DNA of 20,763 nt. Origin: Peptococcaceae bacterium UBA3933. GTDB lineage: Bacteria; Bacillota; Peptococcia; Peptococcales; BICA1-8. The stretch lies in NCBI GenBank assembly GCA_002385805.1, contig DGEF01000007.1:24775-45537 (forward strand), given 5' to 3'. Within the stretch, counting starts at the first letter, position 1; each line of letters starts with the position of its first letter. Under the pieces are notes generated by a model. The model did not search any database. It was not told the origin of the DNA and saw only the letters and a list, made by a program, of their open reading frames with translations. Made by a program: the position numbers and the translations under genes. Shown here piece after piece: positions 6,113 to 13,038 of this stretch.

Positions 6113-6133
6113 AAAAAACCGGTATTAACCGGT
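6113..6133 (-). terminator. Terminator after rarA
   Basis: On the minus strand ACCGGT, loop TAAT, ACCGGT is followed by TTTTTATTTT. It lies 10 bp past the rarA stop codon and separates rarA from the isc operon promoter. The remaining ~115 bp up to that promoter holds nothing else I can recognise. Confidence 0.8.
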
Positions 6134-6143
6134 CCCAAAATTT

Positions 6144-7409
6144 TTAATCACGTATAAAGTACTTTTTGTCTTTTAATATATCCGGTAGATACTGTTGTTT
6201 AACATAATGCCCCGGAAAATCGTGAGGATAAAGATACCCCTGGCCGTGGCCTAATTTTTGCGCACCTGGATAGTGACTGTCTCTAAGGTGTAAAGGAACA
6301 GGCCCGATATTGCCATGTCTAATATCTTTTATGGCTGCATCAATACCTTTAACTACTGCATTACATTTAGGTGCTAAAGCTATGTATAAAGCCGCTTCTG
6401 CCAAAATTATTCTTCCTTCGGGCAAGCCAACAAATTCTAAAGCTTGAGCGGCAGCCTGAGCTACCACTAAAGCTTGGGGGTCGGCTAAACCTACATCTTC
6501 TGCAGCATGTATTACTATACGCCGGGCAATAAAACGCGGATCTTCCCCGGCCTCCAACATTCTGGCTAAATAGTGTAAAGTAGCATCAGGATCACTGCCC
6601 CGCATGCTTTTAATAAAAGCAGAGATTACATCATAATGTTGATCACCTGTTTTATCGTACAATATGGCCGGTTTTTGAATAGACTCTTCCGCTGTCTTTA
6701 AATTTATCTGTCTAAAACCTTGATTATCAGGTGGTGTGGATAAAACTGCCAACTCTAAACCGTTTAAGGCAATCCGTGCATCACCTTGAGCCGAATCGGC
6801 CAAATGCGAAAGAGCCTCTTCCGTGATTTTTACTTTATAACTTCCTAAACCTTTTTCTTTGTCTTCTAAACTTCTCCGAAGTAACTTAATAATATCCTCT
6901 TTTTGTAAAGGATTAAGCCGAAAAATCAGAGAACGGGATAATAAGGCGGAATTAATGCTAAAATAAGGATTTTCAGTGGTAGCTCCGATTAAAATAATAA
7001 TTCCTTTTTCTACTGCAGGTAATAAAGCATCCTGCTGGGCTTTATTAAAACGATGAATTTCATCAATAAAAACTATAGTCTTTTTTTGATAAAGATTGAG
7101 AAAGTCTTCCGCTTCTTGAATGAGTTTGCGCAAATCCTGAACACCTTGAGTAACTGCATTTAATTTGGCAAAATTTCCTGAAGTCCTCTTTGCTATAACA
7201 TTAGCGATGGTAGTTTTTCCCGTTCCCGGAGGTCCATAAAAAATCACGGAAGTAAGGCGGTCAGCTTCGATAGCCCTCCGGAGTAATTTCCCGGGTGCTA
7301 AAATATCCTCCTGGCCAATAATTTCTTCTATTTTTTCCGGACGCATGCGGTCAGCTAAAGGAGCATTTTTTTTCAAAAAGTCTTTTTGGGCATTTTCGAA
7401 TAAATTCAT
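6144..7409 (-). CDS. rarA: Replication-associated recombination ATPase RarA/MgsA
   Basis: The product has 421 residues, full length for the RarA/MgsA/WRNIP1 family of clamp-loader-like AAA+ ATPases that act at stalled replication forks. It begins PLADRMRPEKIEEIIGQEDI. It has Walker A GPPGTGKT (59-66), Walker B FIDEIH (114-119), sensor 1 GATTENP (142-148) and an arginine finger in SRS (about Arg159). The C-terminal tetramerisation region contains MRGSDPDATLHYLARML and the conserved HLRDSHY. The ribosome-binding site is weak (GGTGGGTG). The gene lies 24 bp after the threonine aldolase gene and is probably co-transcribed with it. A terminator follows. Confidence 0.97.
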   Translation of the reverse strand: MNLFENAQKDFLKKNAPLADRMRPEKIEEIIGQEDILAPGKLLRRAIEADRLTSVIFYGPPGTGKTTIANVIAKRTSGNFAKLNAVTQGVQDLRKLIQEAEDFLNLYQKKTIVFIDEIHRFNKAQQDALLPAVEKGIIILIGATTENPYFSINSALLSRSLIFRLNPLQKEDIIKLLRRSLEDKEKGLGSYKVKITEEALSHLADSAQGDARIALNGLELAVLSTPPDNQGFRQINLKTAEESIQKPAILYDKTGDQHYDVISAFIKSMRGSDPDATLHYLARMLEAGEDPRFIARRIVIHAAEDVGLADPQALVVAQAAAQALEFVGLPEGRIILAEAALYIALAPKCNAVVKGIDAAIKDIRHGNIGPVPLHLRDSHYPGAQKLGHGQGYLYPHDFPGHYVKQQYLPDILKDKKYFIRD

Positions 7410-7433
7410 TTAAATCACACCCACCGAATATAG

Positions 7434-8474
7434 TTATTTAGCCATCATAATTTTACTCATTACTTGTAAAGTATAATCAATATCTTTATCACCAACATCC
7501 CGATGGGTAACAAATCTTACTCTTTTCTCCGAAATAGCACTGCTCAAAACCCCTTCATCTTTTAAAATATCTACTAATTGAGTACTGTTAAGGTCCTCCC
7601 GAACTATATCTACCATTAAAATATTTGTTTGGACAGTATCAAGGTCTATATAAAGCCCGGGCAATTCAGCCAGTCCTTCTGCTAATTTACGTGCTAATAG
7701 ATGATCATAGGCTAATCTTTCTATATTGTTTTCTAAAGCATAAATACCTGCTGCAGCTAAAATACCGCTTTGCCTTAATCCCCCACCTAACATTTTACGA
7801 TACTTTCTGGCCTTTTCGATAAATTCTTTGCTCCCCACTAACACACTACCTACAGGTGCTCCTAATCCTTTGGCCAGACAAAACATTACAGAGTCAACTC
7901 CTTTTACCAATTCCCGTACAGGTACTCCTAGATAAACAGCCGCATTAAATATACGTGCTCCGTCAAGGTGAACCTTCAGCCCATATCCATGAGCGACATC
8001 GGTTAGCTGATCCATTTCTTCTACACTGATTACAGTACCGCCTCCAAAGTTACTGGTGTTTTCTAAACACAACAAAGTGGTCTGGGGAAAATGAATATTT
8101 AGGGGACGGATTGCTTTTTTTAGTTGTTCCGGAGAAATTTTTCCTTTATTACCTTCTATTAGTTTAGGTAGTAAACCACCTAAAACAGCTAAGGCTCCTA
8201 CTTCATAGGTATAAATATGAGCATTAGCTTCTAATATTATCTCATCACCTCGGGAAGTATGGGCCAAAAGGGCCACCTGATTTCCCATGGTACCACTGAC
8301 AACAAATAAGCCGGCCTCTTTCCCCATTATCGCTGCGGCCATTTCTTCCAGTTGGCGCACAGTAGGATCTTCGCCATAAACATCGTCGCCTACTTCCGCT
8401 TTGGCCATAATTTCCCGCATAGCTAAACTTGGTTTAGTAACCGTATCACTTCGCAAATCAACTATTTTCTCCAA
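7434..8474 (-). CDS. ltaE: Low-specificity L-threonine aldolase
   Basis: This PLP-dependent fold-type I enzyme cleaves L-threonine or L-allo-threonine to glycine and acetaldehyde. The 346-residue product starts VDLRSDTVTKPS, contains VGDDVYGEDPTV, SGTMGNQVAL, the His86 that stacks on PLP, HLDGARIFNAA (Asp171, Arg174) and the Schiff-base Lys202 in CLAKGLGAPVGS. The start codon is TTG 8474, 10 nt after an AGGAG site. A terminator lies ~120 bp upstream. The gap contains a TATAAT (minus strand, within TGTATAATAAAA) without a convincing -35 box, so the promoter is uncertain. It is not part of this block in B. subtilis, so it looks like a lineage-specific insertion with rarA downstream. Confidence 0.94.
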   Translation of the reverse strand: MEKIVDLRSDTVTKPSLAMREIMAKAEVGDDVYGEDPTVRQLEEMAAAIMGKEAGLFVVSGTMGNQVALLAHTSRGDEIILEANAHIYTYEVGALAVLGGLLPKLIEGNKGKISPEQLKKAIRPLNIHFPQTTLLCLENTSNFGGGTVISVEEMDQLTDVAHGYGLKVHLDGARIFNAAVYLGVPVRELVKGVDSVMFCLAKGLGAPVGSVLVGSKEFIEKARKYRKMLGGGLRQSGILAAAGIYALENNIERLAYDHLLARKLAEGLAELPGLYIDLDTVQTNILMVDIVREDLNSTQLVDILKDEGVLSSAISEKRVRFVTHRDVGDKDIDYTLQVMSKIMMAK

Positions 8475-8596
8475 TTTTTATCAACTCCTAAATTTAGTGA
8501 TTTATTACTCAAAAAAAATCTTCATAGACAGTAGTTTTTTTGTTAGTTTTATTATACATGAAATACTTTTATATAGTTTTATCTTTTTTAAAAAGC

Positions 8597-8623
8597 AAAA
8601 AGGAACCGAAAAGGTTCCTTTTT
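8597..8623 (-). terminator. Strong terminator after the csoR-trxA unit
   Basis: A perfect 11-bp inverted repeat, AAAAAGGAACC / GGTTCCTTTTT, with a five-base loop and an extended T-rich tail on the minus strand. It begins 6 bp beyond the trxA stop codon and isolates csoR-trxA from the threonine aldolase gene. Confidence 0.9.
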
Positions 8624-8628
8624 GTAAT

Positions 8629-8952
8629 TTATAAATTTTCTTCGATGGTTTTGGCTAATTCTGCTTTAGGCCGAAAGCCTACAACACGAGTAACTTCTTT
8701 TCCGTCTTTAAAAAGAATTAAAGTTGGAATACTCATTACACCATATTTTTGGGCAATGCTACCGTGTTCATCCACATTTAATTTTCCGACTTTAGCTTTT
8801 CCGGCGAAATCTTCTGCTAATTCTTCTACAACAGGAGCAATCATTCTGCAAGGTCCACACCAGGCTGCCCAAAAATCAACTAAAACAGGTTCGTTGGCTT
8901 GTAAAACCTCTTCTTGAAAATTAGTTGTGTCGAATGTAAGTACATTAGACAT
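8629..8952 (-). CDS. trxA: Thioredoxin
   Basis: The product is a 107-residue cytoplasmic disulfide reductase of ordinary thioredoxin length. It carries the active site WCGPC (Cys32, Cys35), the buried Asp in LVDFWAAWC, the cis-proline segment MSIPTL and the C-terminal glycine loop VVGF. The start is ATG 8952, 7 nt after GGGAGG; a TTG in frame at 8967 overlaps that site. The gene follows a CsoR-family repressor gene by 32 nt with no terminator or promoter between them, so it is probably under that repressor's control. A strong terminator follows. This may be a secondary thioredoxin; no thioredoxin reductase gene is in the window. Confidence 0.95.
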   Translation of the reverse strand: MSNVLTFDTTNFQEEVLQANEPVLVDFWAAWCGPCRMIAPVVEELAEDFAGKAKVGKLNVDEHGSIAQKYGVMSIPTLILFKDGKEVTRVVGFRPKAELAKTIEENL

Positions 8953-8984
8953 CAGAAAACCTCCCAAAAAATTATTTTATTTTA

Positions 8985-9251
8985 TTATTTTATAAAACCT
9001 GTAAGAACCTTCATCAAATCTTCTATTACCTCATCTTTTGATTTTTCTTCTAAAGATCCGGTGAGACAAGTTCGGGCATGATTTTCAAATATTAAGGTTC
9101 CTACTTTATTAACTGCAGCTCTTACTGCAGCAATTTGTATTAATATTTCTACACACGAAGACTCTTTTTCCACCATTCGTTGAATTCCCTTTAGTTGGCC
9201 TTCAATTCTTCTTAATCTTCTAATGATTTTCTGTTTTTCTTCATTGCCCAT
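8985..9251 (-). CDS. CsoR/RcnR-family metal-responsive repressor
   Basis: The product is an 88-residue all-helical tetrameric repressor (DUF156). It has the family signature RRLRRIEGQLKGIQRMV, then Cys33, His58 and Cys62 in the C-H-C arrangement of Cu(I)-sensing CsoR (Cys36/His61/Cys65 in the M. tuberculosis protein). The His argues against the persulfide sensor CstR, and the pattern differs from RcnR (H-C-H-H). Copper is the best guess, but no copA or copZ is nearby, so the inducer is uncertain. The gene has its own consensus promoter with a candidate operator in the 5' region (9272-9288) and is followed by trxA at 32 nt. Autoregulation of csoR-trxA is inferred. Confidence 0.88.
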   Translation of the reverse strand: MGNEEKQKIIRRLRRIEGQLKGIQRMVEKESSCVEILIQIAAVRAAVNKVGTLIFENHARTCLTGSLEEKSKDEVIEDLMKVLTGFIK

Positions 9252-9271
9252 GGTCTTTCACATCCTTCCCT

Positions 9272-9288
9272 ATACCTGGTAGGGGTAT
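9272..9288 (-). promoter_or_regulatory. Candidate CsoR operator
   Basis: ATACCCCTACCAGGTAT on the minus strand has inverted arms ATACC/GGTAT around a C-rich centre, the G/C-tract pseudo-palindrome typical of CsoR targets. It lies right after the -10 box and covers the predicted start of transcription. Confidence 0.65.
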
Positions 9289-9292
9289 TTTT

Positions 9293-9322
9293 ATTATATA
9301 TTAGGTGCTAGAAAGATGTCAA
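9293..9322 (-). promoter_or_regulatory. Sigma-A promoter of csoR-trxA
   Basis: On the minus strand TTGACA (9322-9317), 18-nt spacer, TATAAT (9298-9293). An alternative -10 box TATATA at spacing 16 overlaps it. Start of transcription would be near 9286, inside the candidate operator. Confidence 0.8.
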
Positions 9323-9381
9323 CAAAAATTATAAATATTTTTCCTTATTTTTAGTTTTTTACAAGAATTTTATGCACAAAA

Positions 9382-9408
9382 AATACGCAGCAAAACTCAC
9401 TGCGTATT
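9382..9408 (-). terminator. Terminator of the 6S RNA gene
   Basis: On the minus strand AATACGCAG, nine-base loop, CTGCGTATT, then TTTTT. It follows directly on the closing helix of the 6S RNA. Confidence 0.9.
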
Positions 9409-9586
9409 AACCCCCACATATGCCGTGGTAGCTGGTGTTTTGAACCTGCCCCCGGCAGGTGGGTGCCCTCCTGTTTATTTCATAAGTCCTCTTTAAAGAG
9501 GCATTTACTACGTAAACAGAGTTAGGCTCCCTTCGTAATATGTGTTGGCTCAAAACTTGCCAGCTCCCCCCACGGGCATCGTAGGG
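9409..9586 (-). ncRNA. ssrS: 6S RNA
   Basis: 6S RNA imitates an open promoter and binds the housekeeping RNA polymerase. The minus strand here folds into the typical long rod. The closing helix pairs TGCC-GTGG (about 9578-9570) with CCACGGCA (9422-9429), plus AGCTGG with CCAGCT. A 10-bp helix pairs GTTTTGAGCC (9556-9547) with GGTTCAAAAC (9446-9437). A short GC hairpin CCTGCC/GGCAGG (9445-9459) lies in the 3' strand of the central bubble, as in known 6S RNAs. The upper arm pairs TCTGTTTA with TAAACAGGA and ends near the CCTCTTTAAAGAGG hairpin (9488-9501). Length is about 180 nt. It lies just downstream of aspS, the position of bsrA (6S-1) in B. subtilis. The exact 5' end is uncertain by several bases. 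Confidence 0.9.
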
Positions 9587-9587
9587 A

Positions 9588-9617
9588 ATTATTCGGTTTT
9601 CGGTAATTTTATGTTAA
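9588..9617 (-). promoter_or_regulatory. Probable promoter of the 6S RNA
   Basis: On the minus strand TTAACA (9617-9612), 18-nt spacer, AATAAT (9593-9588), giving a start near 9581. An alternative pair, TTGAAG (9639-9634) with TAACAT at 17 nt, lies further upstream. Readthrough from aspS is also possible, since no terminator lies between them. Confidence 0.5.
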
Positions 9618-9658
9618 CATAATCACTGAATGTCTTCAAGGGATGGAAAAAATTTTCT

Positions 9659-11449
9659 TTACTTCTTAACTAGATTATCCAACTTAATATGCAGCTCTTT
9701 TAACTGCTTTGGAAATACTTCAGAAGGAGCATCTGTCATCAGATCTGTAGCACTTTGTGTTTTTGGAAAAGCAATAACATCTCTGATTGTATCCTTTTTA
9801 GCCATTAGCATTACCAACCGGTCTATACCAAAGGCAATTCCACCATGGGGAGGAGTCCCATATTCAAAAGCTTGTAGAAGGAAGCCAAACTTTTCTTGAG
9901 CTTCTTCCTGACTTAACCCTAAAAGCTTAAACATTTTTTCCTGTACTTCCCGTTGGAAAATACGGATACTTCCGCCGCCTATCTCAATACCGTTTAAAAC
10001 CATATCATAGGCTTGAGCTCTTAAACGGGCAGGATCTTTTTCCATTAAAGGAATGTCTTCTGCTACCGGGGATGTAAAAGGATGATGCATAGCCTGGAAT
10101 CGTTTTTCTTCTTCATCCCATTCTAATAAGGGGAAATCTATAACCCAGAGAAAATTCAATTCTTCTGAATCAATTAAACCAAGCCGTTTACCAAGTTCTA
10201 AACGTAAATGGCCTAAACTGTCATTAACAACAGCAGGTTTATCGGCTACAAACAACAACAAGTCGCCGGGTTCTGCCTCAAGTTTAGCTAAAATGTTATC
10301 CAGCTCTTCTTGAGAGAAAAATTTAGCAATAGGTGATTTAATCTCATCTTTGTTGATAATTAAGTAAGCTAACCCTTTAGCACCGTAAATATTAACAAAT
10401 TTAGTTAAGTCATCAATATCTTTTCGGGAATAACCGGCACACCCCTTAGCATTGATGCCTTTAACCATTCCGCCCTGAGCCACGGTTTGGGCAAATACCT
10501 TAAACTGGCAGTTCTTAACAATATCAGTAATGTCTTTTAATTCTAATCCAAACCTTAAATCCGGTTTATCGGAACCGTATTTATCCATGGCTTCTTGATA
10601 AGTTAACCGTGGAAAGGGGGTTTTGATGGTTTTCCCTAAAGTCTCTTTAAAAACAAAAGCAATCATTTCTTCCATTAAGGTTAAAACATCATCTCTGGTT
10701 ACAAAAGACATTTCCACATCCAATTGAGTAAATTCCGGCTGCCGGTCAGCCCTCAAATCTTCATCACGGAAACAACGGGCAATCTGGAAGTATCTTTCCA
10801 TACCTGCTACCATCAGTAACTGTTTAAAAATCTGAGGAGATTGAGGCAAGGCAAAAAATTTCCCTGGCTGTACCCTACTGGGAACTAAATAGTCTCGCGC
10901 ACCTTCCGGTGTGCTTTTAGTGAGAATCGGCGTTTCGATTTCCAAAAATCCATGCTTATCTAGAAAATCGCGAATAGCTTTAATCGTTTTATGCCGCAGG
11001 ATAATATTCCTTTGCATTTCAGGTCTCCGCAGATCTAAATACCTATATTTTAGTCTAATGGTTTCATCTACATCCACATTGTCACTAATATAAAAAGGCG
11101 GTGTTTTAGATTTATTAAGAATCACTAATTCTTTAGCGTTAACATCTATATAACCTGTAGGCAGGTTAGGGTTAATCATTCCTTCTGGCCGGATTACTAC
11201 CTCTCCTTTAACGGCTACTACGTATTCGGAGCGGATTTTATCAGCTGTTTCAAAAGCTTCCTTATTAATTTCCGGACTAAATACCACCTGAACTATTCCT
11301 GAACGGTCTCTTAAATCAACAAAAATCAGGCCTCCATGATCGCGCCGCTTTTGTACCCAGCCCATTAAAACAACTTCCTGTCCTGCATGTTTTTCACGTA
11401 AATCATTACAGTTATGAGTTCGCTTTAAATCGCCTAAGATATTACTCAT
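9659..11449 (-). CDS. aspS: Aspartyl-tRNA synthetase, probably non-discriminating
   Basis: The product has 596 residues, full length for bacterial AspRS. It has an N-terminal OB-fold anticodon-binding domain (residues 1-105), class II motif 2 FRDEDLRADRQPEFTQLD (227-244), a bacterial GAD insertion (about 290-420) and motif 3 GGIAFGIDR (536-544). In the anticodon domain His38 (RRDHGG) and Gly90 (RPEG) line up, with a constant offset of 7, with His31 and Gly83 of Pseudomonas aeruginosa AspRS. Those two residues permit charging of both tRNA-Asp and tRNA-Asn. Discriminating enzymes such as E. coli AspRS carry Leu at the first position. The gene overlaps hisS by 8 bp and shares its T-box leader; the 6S RNA gene follows. 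Confidence 0.96.
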   Translation of the reverse strand: MSNILGDLKRTHNCNDLREKHAGQEVVLMGWVQKRRDHGGLIFVDLRDRSGIVQVVFSPEINKEAFETADKIRSEYVVAVKGEVVIRPEGMINPNLPTGYIDVNAKELVILNKSKTPPFYISDNVDVDETIRLKYRYLDLRRPEMQRNIILRHKTIKAIRDFLDKHGFLEIETPILTKSTPEGARDYLVPSRVQPGKFFALPQSPQIFKQLLMVAGMERYFQIARCFRDEDLRADRQPEFTQLDVEMSFVTRDDVLTLMEEMIAFVFKETLGKTIKTPFPRLTYQEAMDKYGSDKPDLRFGLELKDITDIVKNCQFKVFAQTVAQGGMVKGINAKGCAGYSRKDIDDLTKFVNIYGAKGLAYLIINKDEIKSPIAKFFSQEELDNILAKLEAEPGDLLLFVADKPAVVNDSLGHLRLELGKRLGLIDSEELNFLWVIDFPLLEWDEEEKRFQAMHHPFTSPVAEDIPLMEKDPARLRAQAYDMVLNGIEIGGGSIRIFQREVQEKMFKLLGLSQEEAQEKFGFLLQAFEYGTPPHGGIAFGIDRLVMLMAKKDTIRDVIAFPKTQSATDLMTDAPSEVFPKQLKELHIKLDNLVKK

Positions 11450-12713
11450 TTTTTTGCAATCTCCTTTCTAAAAAATCTTCAATTTCTGAAATAGAAATTT
11501 CTATCTGTTCACTACCGGCCATATCCCGTAATAATACTTTTCCTCCGGCCAGTTCTTTTTCTCCTAAAATAAGGGTATATTTTACCTGAAAACGGTCAGC
11601 AGTTTTCAACTGAGCCTTTAAGCTTTTATCCAGGTAATCTTTTTCAACGATAAATCCTTTTTTTCTTAAATCTATGGCTAATTTGAAAGAGGCTTTTTGA
11701 GCTTCCGCGCCTATGGAAGCAATAAAAATATCGGGAGTTCCGGATTCGGGCAGGGACTTTTCTTGTTGATTTAAAGTTAATAACAATCTTTCCATACCTA
11801 AAGCAAAGCCGATTCCCGGGGTTGGTTTCCCACCGCACTGTTCTATTAAACCATTGTAGCGACCTCCCCCACAAAGAGCACTTTGAGCCCCTATGCCTTG
11901 TACCAGTATTTCAAAAGCTGTGTTTGTATAGTAATCCAATCCACGGACCAATCTCGGGTTAATAGTGTACTTAATCCCAATTTCCGTTAAGTATTCTTGT
12001 ACCTGTTGAAAATGGATTTGACATTCCGGACAGGCTGAACTTAGGGTGGTGGGTGCGTTTTCACTCAATTCCTGACACAGAGGACTTTTACAGTCTAAAA
12101 TCCGTAAAGGATTTTTTTCTAATCTCCCTCCACAGGTTTCACACAATTGATCTTTCTTATCTTCAAAAAAGGCAATTAAACTTTCCTTATGTTTTTTTCG
12201 ACATTCAGGACAACCTACCGTATTAATATGAACTTCTAAATTGTCTAGGCCTAACCTTTCCAAATAATCACAGGCTAAACCTATAACCTCCGCATCAACA
12301 CTAGGATGATTAGAACCAAAGACCTCTATGCCAAACTGGTGAAACTGGCGGTAACGACCTGCTTGAGGACGATCATACCTAAACATAGGTCCGATATAAA
12401 ACAACTTGGTAGGTTGAGGTTGGGCATACAATTTATTTTCCAGAAACGCTCTTACCGTTGGTGCTGTACCTTCCGGGCGTAAGGTAATGTTTCTTTCCCC
12501 TCTATCTAAAAATGAATACATTTCTTTTTCTACAATATCGGTAGTTTCACCTACACCCCTTAAAAACAGTTCAGTGTGTTCAAAAATAGGGGTTCTAATT
12601 TCGTGATATCCGTATTGTTTACAGACGTTTCTGGCTAATTCCTCTAAATATTGCCATTTTTCAACTTCACCGGGTAAAATATCATTAGTTCCCCGGGGTC
12701 GAGTTGTTAACAC
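11442..12713 (-). CDS. hisS: Histidyl-tRNA synthetase
   Basis: The 423-residue class II enzyme charges tRNA-His. It begins MLTTRPRGTNDILPGEVEKW. Motif 2 is around MFRYDRPQAGRYRQFHQFG, and the histidine-specific segments RGLDYYTNTAFE and RYNGLIEQCGG are present. The insertion contains several cysteine pairs (CPEC, CETC, DCKSPLC, CPEC), which suggests a zinc-stabilised element as in many Firmicute HisRS. The C-terminal anticodon-binding domain is complete. The start is GTG 12713, 8 nt after GAAGGAG; the longer TTG start at 12743 lies inside the leader and has no ribosome-binding site. It is controlled by the T-box upstream and overlaps aspS by 8 bp. Confidence 0.96.
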   Translation of the reverse strand: MLTTRPRGTNDILPGEVEKWQYLEELARNVCKQYGYHEIRTPIFEHTELFLRGVGETTDIVEKEMYSFLDRGERNITLRPEGTAPTVRAFLENKLYAQPQPTKLFYIGPMFRYDRPQAGRYRQFHQFGIEVFGSNHPSVDAEVIGLACDYLERLGLDNLEVHINTVGCPECRKKHKESLIAFFEDKKDQLCETCGGRLEKNPLRILDCKSPLCQELSENAPTTLSSACPECQIHFQQVQEYLTEIGIKYTINPRLVRGLDYYTNTAFEILVQGIGAQSALCGGGRYNGLIEQCGGKPTPGIGFALGMERLLLTLNQQEKSLPESGTPDIFIASIGAEAQKASFKLAIDLRKKGFIVEKDYLDKSLKAQLKTADRFQVKYTLILGEKELAGGKVLLRDMAGSEQIEISISEIEDFLERRLQKNE

Positions 12714-12757
12714 CCTAATCACTCCTTCTATAGACAGTTTCAATATTGAAATCTTAA

Positions 12758-13003
12758 TAAAAAAACCCCGTCCCCAATATTTTTGACATATTTGGGACGA
12801 GATTAACCCGCGGTACCACCCAACTTGAACATAAATCGTTATGTTCCCCTCATTGCAGATAACGGATGCCCCGGATGTTCTTTTGAAACATCAACTCCAA
12901 GGTGTCTTTCCGCAAGTTTTTTTAAAAACTACTCTCAGTCAAGGTAGTTTCTCCCTGTTAAAAAAATCCTTGCGTACTTTCCTCTTCAAAGTTTTTACCT
13001 CAT
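12758..13003 (-). promoter_or_regulatory. T-box leader riboswitch of hisS-aspS
   Basis: A T-box binds uncharged tRNA and switches from a terminator to an antiterminator. Seen here on the minus strand: Stem I closed by CGCAAG/CTTGCG, with apical AGGGAGA and ACTGAGAG elements; a specifier region GACACC (12906-12901) holding GAC (Asp) and CAC (His); a GAACATAA/TTTATGTTC stem; the near-invariant T-box GGGTGGTACCGCGG (12821-12808); and a terminator. The helix GAGG/CCTT below the specifier loop places GAC followed by A in the loop. The variable base of TGGN is T, which can pair with G73 of tRNA-Asp by wobble but not with C73 of bacterial tRNA-His. Both points favour Asp as the sensed tRNA, but only a folding and alignment check would settle it. 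Confidence 0.93.
12759..12801 (-). terminator. T-box terminator hairpin before hisS
   Basis: On the minus strand CTCGTCCC pairs with GGGACGGG, extended by AAUAU/AUAUU with one mismatch, and is followed by seven T. It is mutually exclusive with the antiterminator that uses the T-box sequence just upstream. Confidence 0.9.
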
Positions 13004-13009
13004 TGAATA

Positions 13010-13038
13010 ATTTTAGCCAAGCCCTTTTATTTTGTCAA
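13010..13038 (-). promoter_or_regulatory. Promoter of the hisS-aspS T-box leader
   Basis: On the minus strand TTGACA (13038-13033), 17-nt spacer, TAAAAT (13015-13010). The -35 box lies in the last codons of hemZ and the -10 box contains its TAA stop codon. Transcription would start near 13003. Confidence 0.85.

Noticed and set aside
8985..9251. FrmR (formaldehyde) or CstR (persulfide) type regulator
   Set aside because: The C-H-C ligand set matches CsoR best and no formaldehyde- or sulfide-detoxification genes adjoin. It is kept open as a lesser possibility in the findings.
9409..9586. Riboswitch or tRNA-like RNA instead of 6S RNA
   Set aside because: The long rod with central bubble, 3'-strand GC hairpin, independent terminator and position after aspS fit 6S RNA, and no gene follows under its control. 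No cloverleaf or CCA end is present.
11644..11874. Second minus-strand frame inside hisS
   Set aside because: It is an out-of-frame shadow of a conserved synthetase gene with no ribosome-binding site.
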